Source: Chloroflexota bacterium (lineage in GTDB: Bacteria; Chloroflexota; UBA6077; FW602-bin22; JACQUS01). Taken from it: DNA of 6,238 nt. The notes below the pieces were generated by a model, which had not been told where the DNA came from, ran no database searches, and was given only the letters and a program-made list of their open reading frames with translations. The DNA is taken from the NCBI GenBank assembly GCA_016210125.1, contig JACQUS010000339.1, positions 1 through 6,238 of the forward strand. The letters are read 5' to 3'. Positions 1 to 6,073 of this stretch are shown one piece after another. A program made the translations under genes and the position numbers. Each line of letters starts with the position of its first letter. Within the stretch, counting starts at the first letter, position 1.

Positions 1-2
1 AG

Positions 3-2081
3 CAGCGCTTCCACACGCTGATGGACTCGATGTCCGACATCGTGTTCACGCTCGACCGCGAGCAGCGCTACACCGAGCTCTTCGGCGACTCGCCCGCGCG
101 CTACGGCGTCGAGGCTGAGCGCTTCATCGGCAAGACCGCGCGCGAGATTCTCGGCGCCGACGCGGGGGCGCTCCACGAGGCCGCCAATCGGCGCGCCCTC
201 GCCGGCGAGCGCGTGGTCTACGAGTCGAGCTTCGAGGGGCCGAGCGGGCGCCTGTGCTTCCAGGTATCGCTGTCGCCGATGCACGACGAGGCCGGCCGCG
301 TCGTGGGGCTGGCCGGCGTGGCGCGAGACATCACAAGCCGTAAGCGCATGGAGGAGCGACTTGCCCAGCTCGCGGCCATCGTGGAGTCCTCGGATGACGC
401 CATCATCAGCACGACGCTGGACGCCACGGTGGTGAGCTGGAATCGCGGAGCGGAGACGGTCTTCGGCTACACGGCCGAAGAGATGGTGGGCCGCTCGGTC
501 GACGTCGTGATTCCACCCGAATGCCTTCCGGAGCTGATTCGCCGGCGCGCGAAGCTCCGCGCAGGTGAGCACGTGGACCAGCTCGATACCGTTCGGCTGC
601 GAAAGGACGGCACGCGAATTGACGTCTCGCTCTCGATCTTCCCCGTGCGGGATGCCTCGGGGCACATCAGCGGGCTCTCGTCGATCGTCCGCGACATCAC
701 GGCGCGCATACGTGCGGAAGAGGCGATCACGTTCCTCGCCGATGCCAGCGCGGGGCTGGCGGCCTCGCTCGACTTCGAGGCGACGGTGCGCACGGTGGCG
801 CAGGTTGCGGTGCCGTTTCTCGCGGACCTGTGCATCGTGCATGTGCTGGACGAGGATCGTACGCTGCGCGAGGTCGCGGTGGCCAACGAGCGTCGCGAAC
901 TCGCCGGCTTTCTGGAGCCGCTGCGGCAGCAGACCTTTGACCTGCATGGCGAGCACCCGTTCGCCAGGCTTGTGCGCACAGGAGAGTCGCGGCTCGTCGG
1001 CGAGATTACCCCCGCGGTGCTGGGAGAGATCGCGCTGAATCCTGAGCATCTGGGGCTGCTGCGGGCGATGCGTCTCCGCTCGCTGATCCTCGTGCCGATC
1101 GTGTCTGCGGGTGGCGTGGTCGGCGCGATGGGATTCGGTGTCTGCGGCCCAGGGCGGCGCTACACAGCGCTGGACCTTGCGCTGGCCGAGGCGCTGGCTC
1201 GCCGTGCCGGGCTGGCCATCGAGAACGCCCGACTCTACCGCGAGGCCCAGGCAGCGATTCTCCTGCGCAATCAGCTCTTGTCCACGGTGTCGCACGACGT
1301 GCGCAACGAGCTCGCGGCGATCAGTCTGACGGTCGAAGCGTTGCAGCTCCATGTGGAGCGCCAGGGCATGCCGGACGCGACGCGTCTGGCGCGCGATCTG
1401 GCGAAGATCGAGAGAGCGGCGGCGAAGACCACGGGTCTCGTGAGCCACCTCCTCGACGTCGGGCGACTGCAGGCCGGGCAGAAGCTGAACATCCAGCGCC
1501 GGCCGTGCGACCTCGTGGCGCTGGTGCGCCGCCTGGCGGACGAGCATCAGCAGATGAGCCAGGTGCACCGCATCCGCGTCGAGGCCCGCGCACCGGCGCT
1601 GGTCGGGCTGTGGGACGCGGCCCGGCTGGAGCGCGCGGTGTCGAACGTGCTTGACAACGCCCTGAGGTACAGTCCACAGGGGGGCGAGGTCGTGGTCGAG
1701 GTCGTGCAGGTGGCCGGCGAGACCGAAACGTGGGCCGAGCTGGTGGTTCGGGACCAGGGGCTCGGGATTCCGGCGTCGGAGCTGCCGCGGATCTTCGACT
1801 GGTTCTATCGGGGCAGCAACGTCGATGAGCGCATCGCAGGCTCCGGTGTAGGTCTCGCCAGCGCGCGGCAGATCATCGAGCAGCACGGAGGGACGATCAG
1901 TGCGACTTGCGGCGACGCTGGGGGCGCTGCTTTCATCATCCGCCTGCCCCTTGCGGCGGCCGCGCACACCGAGGAGCGCCCGATGGTCCACCAGCGAGGC
2001 GCGCGCAGAAAACGCGGGTCGATGCCACGGCCCACGTGCGGAGACGGGGACATCAGCCCGCAATCCGGGCCAGCGGCCTGA
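3..2081 (+). CDS. Multi-sensor histidine kinase (PAS-PAS-GAF-HisKA-HATPase), 5' partial
   Basis: Sensor kinase that would autophosphorylate on histidine and pass phosphate to a response regulator. The frame is open to the left edge (first full codon at 3), so the gene probably starts upstream; the ATG at 21 lies inside the first PAS domain and is unlikely to be the true start. Residues are counted from that ATG. A first PAS domain with PAC ends near 108 (ARDIT), a second PAS/PAC spans about 113-232 (again RDIT), a GAF domain about 236-404 and HisKA about 415-485. The H-box is SHDVRNELA with phospho-acceptor His425. The ATPase domain runs about 530-645: N-box LDNALRYSP (Asn546), G1 DQGLGIP (Asp578), G2 GSGVGL (607-612). 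No membrane segment is visible, so the part seen is cytosolic. Asp426 and Asn429 match the E/DxxT/N motif linked to phosphatase activity in HisKA kinases. The last 41 residues lie beyond the catalytic domain and are Arg/Pro-rich. No response regulator lies in the window. The family call is firm; the stimulus is unknown. Confidence 0.92.
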   Translation, partial: QRFHTLMDSMSDIVFTLDREQRYTELFGDSPARYGVEAERFIGKTAREILGADAGALHEAANRRALAGERVVYESSFEGPSGRLCFQVSLSPMHDEAGRVVGLAGVARDITSRKRMEERLAQLAAIVESSDDAIISTTLDATVVSWNRGAETVFGYTAEEMVGRSVDVVIPPECLPELIRRRAKLRAGEHVDQLDTVRLRKDGTRIDVSLSIFPVRDASGHISGLSSIVRDITARIRAEEAITFLADASAGLAASLDFEATVRTVAQVAVPFLADLCIVHVLDEDRTLREVAVANERRELAGFLEPLRQQTFDLHGEHPFARLVRTGESRLVGEITPAVLGEIALNPEHLGLLRAMRLRSLILVPIVSAGGVVGAMGFGVCGPGRRYTALDLALAEALARRAGLAIENARLYREAQAAILLRNQLLSTVSHDVRNELAAISLTVEALQLHVERQGMPDATRLARDLAKIERAAAKTTGLVSHLLDVGRLQAGQKLNIQRRPCDLVALVRRLADEHQQMSQVHRIRVEARAPALVGLWDAARLERAVSNVLDNALRYSPQGGEVVVEVVQVAGETETWAELVVRDQGLGIPASELPRIFDWFYRGSNVDERIAGSGVGLASARQIIEQHGGTISATCGDAGGAAFIIRLPLAAAAHTEERPMVHQRGARRKRGSMPRPTCGDGDISPQSGPAA

Positions 2082-3033
2082 CGATCTGCCGCAGCGCGGC
2101 CGCGAGGGTGGTCAGCGGCCCGCGGGGTGCGACGGCGGCCGTGGGCGAAGCGACGTCGACGAGGAGCGCGGCGCCGCGCTCGCCGGCCGGCGCCGGCGCG
2201 AGCGGCCCAGTGCCGTCGTCCGGCGCAGCCCAACGGACGCCGCGCGAGCTGGGCGACGATCGAGCGGCGGCTGGCTCGGCATCGGGGGGCGCGAGGACAC
2301 GCCAGGGCGTGTTTGGCACCAGGGTGCGGTCTGGCAGCGCGGCGAGCGCCTCGGCGATCCTGGCCTGCTGCAAAAGCATGAGCCGGTCCTTCGCCGGCGC
2401 TGGCCGCAGGCGCAGCGGCGAATCGCCGGCCGGCCCAACGGCGAATGCGCCCCACGGCACATCGGAGCTGCGCCAGGCCTTGGTAAGCTGGAGGGCGCTG
2501 ATGCGCCGCAGCGCCCCGGGGCCGTCGTGGTCGATCGAGTCGTGATACAGGAAGTCGTCGCCCACGGTCCCGACGAGCACGACGTAGTGGTCGAACTGAT
2601 AGGTCGAGCTAAAGCGACCGGGCAGCGCGCGGTACCAGACCTGAGGAATGACCGGCCGTCCGGCGCGCAGGTGCGCGCGCGCGTCGTCGAGGGTCCAGCG
2701 CCGGAAGTCGCTCCCGCGGTATAGATCGTAGGCGAGCAGCCCGTGCATCACCACCACGGTGGCCAGGTGCTCGATGGCGATGCCGTCGTCGTAGCCGTAG
2801 GTGGCTTGCAGCCGGTTGGCGATGCCGCGCAGATCGTGCGTTCGACGCTCCATGCCGAATGCCTCCAGCACCATTGCTACGCTGGCCGGGCCGCAGTTGG
2901 CCCTAGCGTACGGCGTGTCGTCGAGCTGGCTGCGGTAGGGCACGGCAAGCTGGACGTCGAGCCCCTCTGCGCGGGCGACGCCCGATGGCAGGACAGACAG
3001 CGCCAGCGCGAGGATCAGTGCCAGGCGTACCAC
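2053..3033 (-). CDS. Exported C39-like cysteine peptidase
   Basis: A 326-residue protein with an N-terminal signal peptide (about residues 1-22: VVR, a Leu/Ala-rich hydrophobic core, then ARA before EGLD) and a papain-fold domain of the Peptidase_C39_2 type. The candidate nucleophile is Cys47 in ANCGPASVAMVL, the His is His149 in FDHYVVLVG and the Asp is Asp165 in YHDSID. Gln36 in RSQLDD is a candidate oxyanion-hole residue. It probably acts outside the membrane. There is no ABC-transporter part and no double-glycine leader substrate nearby, so the bacteriocin-processing role of classical C39 domains is not supported. After the domain come a short Leu/Ala helix and an Ala/Pro-rich tail of about 100 residues with no recognised motif. 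The GTG at 3033 is chosen because GGAGG lies 7 bases upstream and the signal peptide begins there. The frame extends to a TTG at 3102, but that adds 23 unlikely residues and sits in a putative -35 box. The stop overlaps the 3' end of the convergent kinase gene by 29 bases. The substrate is unknown. Confidence 0.85.
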   Translation of the reverse strand: MVRLALILALALSVLPSGVARAEGLDVQLAVPYRSQLDDTPYARANCGPASVAMVLEAFGMERRTHDLRGIANRLQATYGYDDGIAIEHLATVVVMHGLLAYDLYRGSDFRRWTLDDARAHLRAGRPVIPQVWYRALPGRFSSTYQFDHYVVLVGTVGDDFLYHDSIDHDGPGALRRISALQLTKAWRSSDVPWGAFAVGPAGDSPLRLRPAPAKDRLMLLQQARIAEALAALPDRTLVPNTPWRVLAPPDAEPAAARSSPSSRGVRWAAPDDGTGPLAPAPAGERGAALLVDVASPTAAVAPRGPLTTLAAALRQIVRPLARIAG

Positions 3034-3045
3034 CACCACCCCTCC
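3031..3045 (-). promoter_or_regulatory. Ribosome binding site deciding the C39 peptidase start
   Basis: On the minus strand GGAGG (3045-3041) is followed by three in-frame GTG codons, at 3039, 3036 and 3033. Only the last has a normal 7-base gap, and it places a single arginine directly before the hydrophobic signal-peptide core. This supports the start at 3033 over the longer TTG-initiated frame. Confidence 0.55.
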
Positions 3046-3074
3046 GCCACCGTTCCGCTGCGCAGGCCGCGACC

Positions 3075-3102
3075 AGTCTAGCACACCGCGCCCGCTCTGC
3101 AA
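3075..3102 (-). promoter_or_regulatory. Putative promoter of the C39 peptidase gene
   Basis: On the minus strand TTGCAG (3102-3097) is followed after 16 bases by TAGACT (3080-3075), preceded by TGC as in an extended -10 box. Transcription would begin near 3068, leaving a leader of about 35 bases containing the GGAGG site. The -35 matches the sigma-70 consensus only in TTG. This is inferred by eye from one sequence, and the organism's sigma factor preference is unknown. Confidence 0.35.
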
Positions 3103-3104
3103 GA

Positions 3105-3113
3105 TGCTATGCT
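3105..3113 (+). promoter_or_regulatory. Putative extended -10 box for the glycosyltransferase gene
   Basis: TGCTATGCT fits the extended -10 pattern TGnTATnnT. It lies 27 bases before the GTG start at 3141, so the leader would be about 20 bases and would include the GGGAGGAG binding site. No convincing -35 box is present 16-18 bases upstream. It lies next to the opposite-strand promoter candidate, as expected for a short divergent control region. Confidence 0.3.
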
Positions 3114-3130
3114 CACAGCGGGCCGGTGGT

Positions 3131-3143
3131 GGGAGGAGCGGTG
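3131..3143 (+). promoter_or_regulatory. Ribosome binding site and GTG start of the glycosyltransferase
   Basis: GGGAGGAG (3131-3138) stands just before GTG 3141-3143. The protein then reads VRILSGPARPH, a typical short N-terminal strand of a GT-B domain. In-frame starts further up, GTG 3126, GTG 3129 and ATG 2985, lack such a site. The ATG at 2985 would also run for about 50 codons antisense to the peptidase signal-peptide region. Confidence 0.6.
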
Positions 3144-6071
3144 CGCATCCTGAGCGGCCCGGCGCGACCGCACGCGCACTTCCGCGTGCACGAGGCCGTC
3201 GCCGGCGTGCGCGAGCACGACATCCTGCGCTTCGGCCCCGATCCGGCCGCGGCCGAGGTGGCGTACGACGCCGGCCTAGATGGCTGGGACGACCTGCTGG
3301 CGCGCCTGCCGGCCGGCTGGCGCCCTGACCTTGTCCTGTTCTGGGACCCGCACTACCACCCGCTGCCGCCCGGCTTCGAGCGCAGCGCGTGCCCGGCCGT
3401 CGCCATCTTCATGGACTGGTTCTTTTGGCCGCACCGCGCCGGCCTCTACGCCGGCTTCTTCGACGCGCTCTTCACCAACCCGACCGGCGCGCGCTTCCTG
3501 CGCGCCGGCGGCCTGCCGGTCGCCGGCGAGGTCAACTACCTCGGCGTCGACTGCGAGCGCTTCGCCGCCGATCCGGCGGCGGGCCGCGACCTCGACGTGT
3601 GCCTGGTCACCACCCTCGACCACTTCTTTCGCCGCCGCCGCGCGCGCCATCTCGAGCGGCTGGCGCGGCTGTCCATGGCGGGACTGCGCCTGCTCGTCAC
3701 CAACGACGCGCACGGAGCGGCCTATCCGGCGCTGCTCGCGCGCGCCAAGGTCGCGTTCAACGACTCGGACTTCGCCATCCTGAACTCGCGCACCTTCGAG
3801 GGGCTGGCCGCCGGCGCAGCCGTCCTGGAGGAGGCCAGCAACCCCGAGGCGCGCGCCCTGGTGGCCGAAGGCGTCGAGCTGGTCCTCTACGACGAAGAGC
3901 ATCTGGGAGAGCGGCTGCGGGACGTGCTGGCCGACGACGCCGGGCGCATCGCCCGCGCGCAACGCGGCCAGGAGCAAGCGCGCGCGTTCAGCTACGAGGC
4001 GCGCGTGGGCGCAGCCATCGCCACGGTCGCCGCTGCCGTCCCGCACCTCCGGCCGGCGCGGCGGCCGGTCGCCGCCCGCCCGGCGGCGTACGCCCAGGCG
4101 GCGGGCGCCGTGCTGGGTCTCAGCGCCCTGGCCCGGCCGGAGGAGCTGGGCTCGTGGCAGCGCGCCTACCTGGATCTGCCGGTCGACGATCTGGACGACG
4201 TGCCGCTGCTCTGCGCGCTCTCGTGGGTCGGCATGGCCGTGGCGCGGCGCGGCGAGCAGCGGCTGCTGCCCCTCGCGGCGCGGGCGCTGACGCGGGCACT
4301 GGCGCTGGATCGCGGCGATGCGGTGGCGCGCTTCAACGCCGGCCGGATGCACGAGCTGACCGGGCAGCCGGAGCGCGCCCGGCTGGTCTGGGAGCTCCTG
4401 GCCGAGGAGCAGCCCGCGCCGCCGCATCCGGCGCGCCACGGCTGGTACGTCGACGAGTTGCTGATGCGCGACCTGCTCGGCCGCTGGCTGGTCGACCCCG
4501 CGACGCTCGGGGCGGTGCTGCGCCAAGGCGTAGTGCTGGCGCTGGCGCGGCTGCACCAGGCGCAGGGGGATGCCAACGAGGCGCGCCGCTGCTACCGTGC
4601 GGTCGAGGCCGCCGCCGAGGACACCGGCCTCGCGACCATCGCTGCGCGTCGGCGGGCCAGCCTCGCCGCGGAGCAGGGCGATCTGGGCGAGACGGCCGCG
4701 GCGCTGCGGGCCGCCTGCGCGCGCACCGGCATGCAGGTCGACGCGTGGCTGGACTACGCGCGCGTGCTGCGCGAGCGCGGCGAGCTGGAGGCCTGCCGAC
4801 AGTGGTGCGCGGAGCGCGCGGCCATGCTTGCCGGCTTCCCCGCCTATGCCGAGGCGCGCGCCGAGCTGGCAGCGCTGGCGGAGCGCTACGGCGCGATGTC
4901 CACCTCACCCCCCATCCGCCTCTCCGCGTGCGAAGAGGAGGAGCGAGCGGGTGAGGTCACAGGAGAGTCTGCTTCCGGCCCGGGCGACCGGACCACGGCA
5001 CCCGAACATGAGGGAGGGCACCGGGGGGCGCCGCGGGGGCGTCCAGAGGGGGCTTCGGCCCCTCTGGGAACCTCCCTGGGGGAAGGGCGGGGTAAGCTTC
5101 CGCCGGGGTTATTCTCAGGCGAGGTCGTCGAATCCCTCGGCGAAGGCCGTGCCCTCCCGGTGCTGGAGCACGGTGGGCGTGCCAGCGTCGGCGAGAGAAC
5201 CGGCCCGGCGCAGAGCGGCGACGGGGAGAGGCAAGGGATGAGCGACCACGAGCTGTCCCAGCCGGAGCGCTGGCTGGCCGAGGCCCGCGAGCTATTCGCC
5301 GCCGGGCGGCGCTTCGAGTGCCTACACCGCTGTCTGGAGAAGCTGCGCGTGCTGGAGGCTATTCCGGACCTGGCGCCGCCAGAGGTCGTCCGGGCATTCC
5401 AGGAGCTGCGCGCGAGGTGCTACCCAGGCATCTCGAACCCGCTGGTCGCGGACTTCTTGCCCGCCGCGGCGCGCACGTTTCTCGACGTCGGCTGCGGCTA
5501 CGGCGAGCTAGGCGCCTATCTCAAGGAGGGCGGCACGGGGCGCTTCGTCTGCGGCGTAGAGCTCGACCCCGAGCGGGCGCGGAGCGCGCGCGACCGCCTC
5601 GACCTCGTCGTCGTGGCCGACCTCGACGTGCTGCCGGCGCTGCCGCAGCGGCCGGGCGGCTTCGACTGCGTCGTCTTCGCCGACGTGCTTGAGCACCTGA
5701 AGCGGCCCGAGGCGGCGCTGCGGGCCGCCGCGGAGGTCCTGGCGCCGGGCGGCGCGGTGGTCATCAGCCTGCCGAACGCGCGGCACTGGCACCTGCTCGC
5801 GCAGCTCGTCGTCGACGGCGAGTGGCGCTACGTCGATTCCGGCATCCTCGACCGCACGCACCTGCGCTTCTTCACCTTGCGCAGTCTCCAGCGCTTCATC
5901 GACGACGCGGGTTTCGTGGTGGACGGCGCCATCAACGCGCTGACCATCGCCCCGAGCTTCGATCCAGAGCCGCTGGTACGCGCGGTCGTCGAGCTGGGCG
6001 GTGACGGCGAGGAGCTCCGTCGCCACCTGGGGTTCTTCCAGTTCTGCCTGCGGGCGCGGCCGAAAGGCTAG
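3141..6071 (+). CDS. CgeB-like glycosyltransferase with TPR region, fused in frame to a SAM methyltransferase
   Basis: A 976-residue open frame with four parts. Residues 1-300 resemble a GT-B glycosyltransferase of the CgeB / Glyco_trans_1_2 type: DLVLFWDPHYHPLP near 63-76, FTNPTGARFL at 111-120, and the sugar-nucleotide-binding half with LNSRTFEGLAAGAAVLEE (214-231) and an ELVLYD segment (246-251) ending in SYEARV. Residues about 377-585 form TPR-like helical pairs (for example ARFNAGRMHELTGQPERARLVW, with repeats near 464-496 and 500-560). Residues 586-699 are a Gly/Glu/Arg/Pro-rich linker with no recognisable fold. Residues 700-976 are a class I SAM-dependent methyltransferase: motif I LDVGCGYGELG (782-792), acidic VELD (806-809), motif II FDCVVFADVLEHL (841-853), then APGGAVVISLPNARH and DRTHLRFFT. 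Glycan assembly plus sugar methylation in the cytosol is the likely role; acceptor and donor are unknown. The linker looks like former intergenic DNA, so two separate proteins remain possible. The longer frame from ATG 2985 is rejected because it runs antisense to the peptidase start. Confidence 0.8.
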   Translation: MRILSGPARPHAHFRVHEAVAGVREHDILRFGPDPAAAEVAYDAGLDGWDDLLARLPAGWRPDLVLFWDPHYHPLPPGFERSACPAVAIFMDWFFWPHRAGLYAGFFDALFTNPTGARFLRAGGLPVAGEVNYLGVDCERFAADPAAGRDLDVCLVTTLDHFFRRRRARHLERLARLSMAGLRLLVTNDAHGAAYPALLARAKVAFNDSDFAILNSRTFEGLAAGAAVLEEASNPEARALVAEGVELVLYDEEHLGERLRDVLADDAGRIARAQRGQEQARAFSYEARVGAAIATVAAAVPHLRPARRPVAARPAAYAQAAGAVLGLSALARPEELGSWQRAYLDLPVDDLDDVPLLCALSWVGMAVARRGEQRLLPLAARALTRALALDRGDAVARFNAGRMHELTGQPERARLVWELLAEEQPAPPHPARHGWYVDELLMRDLLGRWLVDPATLGAVLRQGVVLALARLHQAQGDANEARRCYRAVEAAAEDTGLATIAARRRASLAAEQGDLGETAAALRAACARTGMQVDAWLDYARVLRERGELEACRQWCAERAAMLAGFPAYAEARAELAALAERYGAMSTSPPIRLSACEEEERAGEVTGESASGPGDRTTAPEHEGGHRGAPRGRPEGASAPLGTSLGEGRGKLPPGLFSGEVVESLGEGRALPVLEHGGRASVGERTGPAQSGDGERQGMSDHELSQPERWLAEARELFAAGRRFECLHRCLEKLRVLEAIPDLAPPEVVRAFQELRARCYPGISNPLVADFLPAAARTFLDVGCGYGELGAYLKEGGTGRFVCGVELDPERARSARDRLDLVVVADLDVLPALPQRPGGFDCVVFADVLEHLKRPEAALRAAAEVLAPGGAVVISLPNARHWHLLAQLVVDGEWRYVDSGILDRTHLRFFTLRSLQRFIDDAGFVVDGAINALTIAPSFDPEPLVRAVVELGGDGEELRRHLGFFQFCLRARPKG
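4902..4957. repeat. Imperfect palindrome with 9-bp outer arms
   Basis: ACCTCACCC (4902-4910) pairs exactly with GGGTGAGGT (4949-4957), and CCTCT (4919-4923) can pair with AGAGG (4934-4938) inside it. The arrangement (CCTCACCCC, then CCTCTCC, then its complement, then GGGTGAGG) resembles a degraded form of the CCTCACCCC...GGGGTGAGG palindromes scattered between genes in many GC-rich bacteria. That resemblance is from memory and needs a genome-wide copy count. The inner pairing is weak. Confidence 0.55.
5043..5067. repeat. Stable hairpin with TTCG tetraloop
   Basis: CCAGAGGGG (5043-5051) pairs exactly with CCCCTCTGG (5059-5067). A C-G pair (5053/5058) closes a TTCG loop, giving the very stable C(UUCG)G tetraloop, with G5052 bulged. 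No T-run follows on either strand, so it is not a classical intrinsic terminator. In RNA it could still slow ribosomes or protect an mRNA end between the two modules. It may instead be another dispersed intergenic repeat unit. Confidence 0.65.
5223..5240 (+). promoter_or_regulatory. Internal ribosome binding site and ATG of the methyltransferase module
   Basis: GGGGAG (5223-5228) lies 9 bases before ATG 5238-5240, a normal spacing, and the methyltransferase module begins there as MSDHELSQPE. The site allows the module to be made as a separate protein, either as an internal product of the long frame or as the true gene start. The ATG also overlaps a TGA (5239-5241) of the +1 frame in an ATGA arrangement. 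Confidence 0.5.
5238..6071 (+). other. Methyltransferase module, possible separate 277-residue gene
   Basis: Read alone from ATG 5238, this is a 277-residue protein of normal size for a Methyltransf_23/Methyltransf_12-type enzyme. An N-terminal helical stretch (1-70, EARELFAAGRRFECLHRCLEKL, TPR-like in pattern) precedes the Rossmann core with motif I at 83-93 and FDCVVFADVLEHL at 142-154. It ends FQFCLRARPKG. Such enzymes are often found beside glycosyltransferases in glycan clusters. It is listed separately because its own ribosome binding site and complete domain suggest it may be, or once was, an independent gene. Confidence 0.5.
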
Positions 6072-6073
6072 CG

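Larger units (their letters stand above)
4898..5237 (+). other. Repeat-bearing in-frame linker, probable former intergenic spacer
   Basis: Between the last TPR-like helix (ending LAALAERYG) and the methyltransferase ATG lie 340 bases with no stop in the reading frame. The predicted residues are low-complexity, rich in Gly, Glu, Arg, Pro and Ser, with no fold signal. The codons include TCA, ACA, TCT, CAT, CTT, GGA and a TTA (5109-5111), unlike the C/G-ending codons on either side. Two palindromes lie inside, and a ribosome binding site closes its right end. This is best read as an intergenic spacer with dispersed repeats that happens to be, or has become, open in frame. A genuinely flexible interdomain linker is the alternative. 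Confidence 0.6.

Noticed and set aside
1900..2724. Plus-strand open frames over the peptidase gene (274 and 212 codons)
   Set aside because: They are low-complexity Arg/Gly/Ala/Pro products antisense to a gene with a signal peptide and catalytic triad.
3034..3102. TTG at 3102 as start of the peptidase
   Set aside because: It adds 23 residues ahead of the signal peptide, has no ribosome binding site and coincides with a putative -35 box.
2985..3140. Upstream ATG at 2985 as start of the glycosyltransferase
   Set aside because: It would add 52 residues of unlikely sequence antisense to the peptidase signal-peptide region. GTG 3141 has a strong ribosome binding site and a natural N-terminus.
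3276..4556. Long minus-strand open frame (426 codons) opposite the glycosyltransferase
   Set aside because: Its product is Arg/Gln/Gly/Ala-rich without motifs, while the plus frame shows glycosyltransferase and TPR signatures throughout. Long antisense frames are common in GC-rich genes.
3389..4954. Plus-strand open frame of 521 codons in another frame over the glycosyltransferase
   Set aside because: The product is almost only Arg, Ala, Gly and Pro, a frame-shifted shadow of the real gene.
5043..5068. Hairpin as an intrinsic terminator
   Set aside because: No T-run follows the stem on either strand, and the reading frame continues through it.
5081..5104. Small alternative hairpins (GGCGG/CCGCC and GGAAG/CTTCC)
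   Set aside because: They are mutually exclusive 5-bp stems in very GC-rich DNA and expected by chance.
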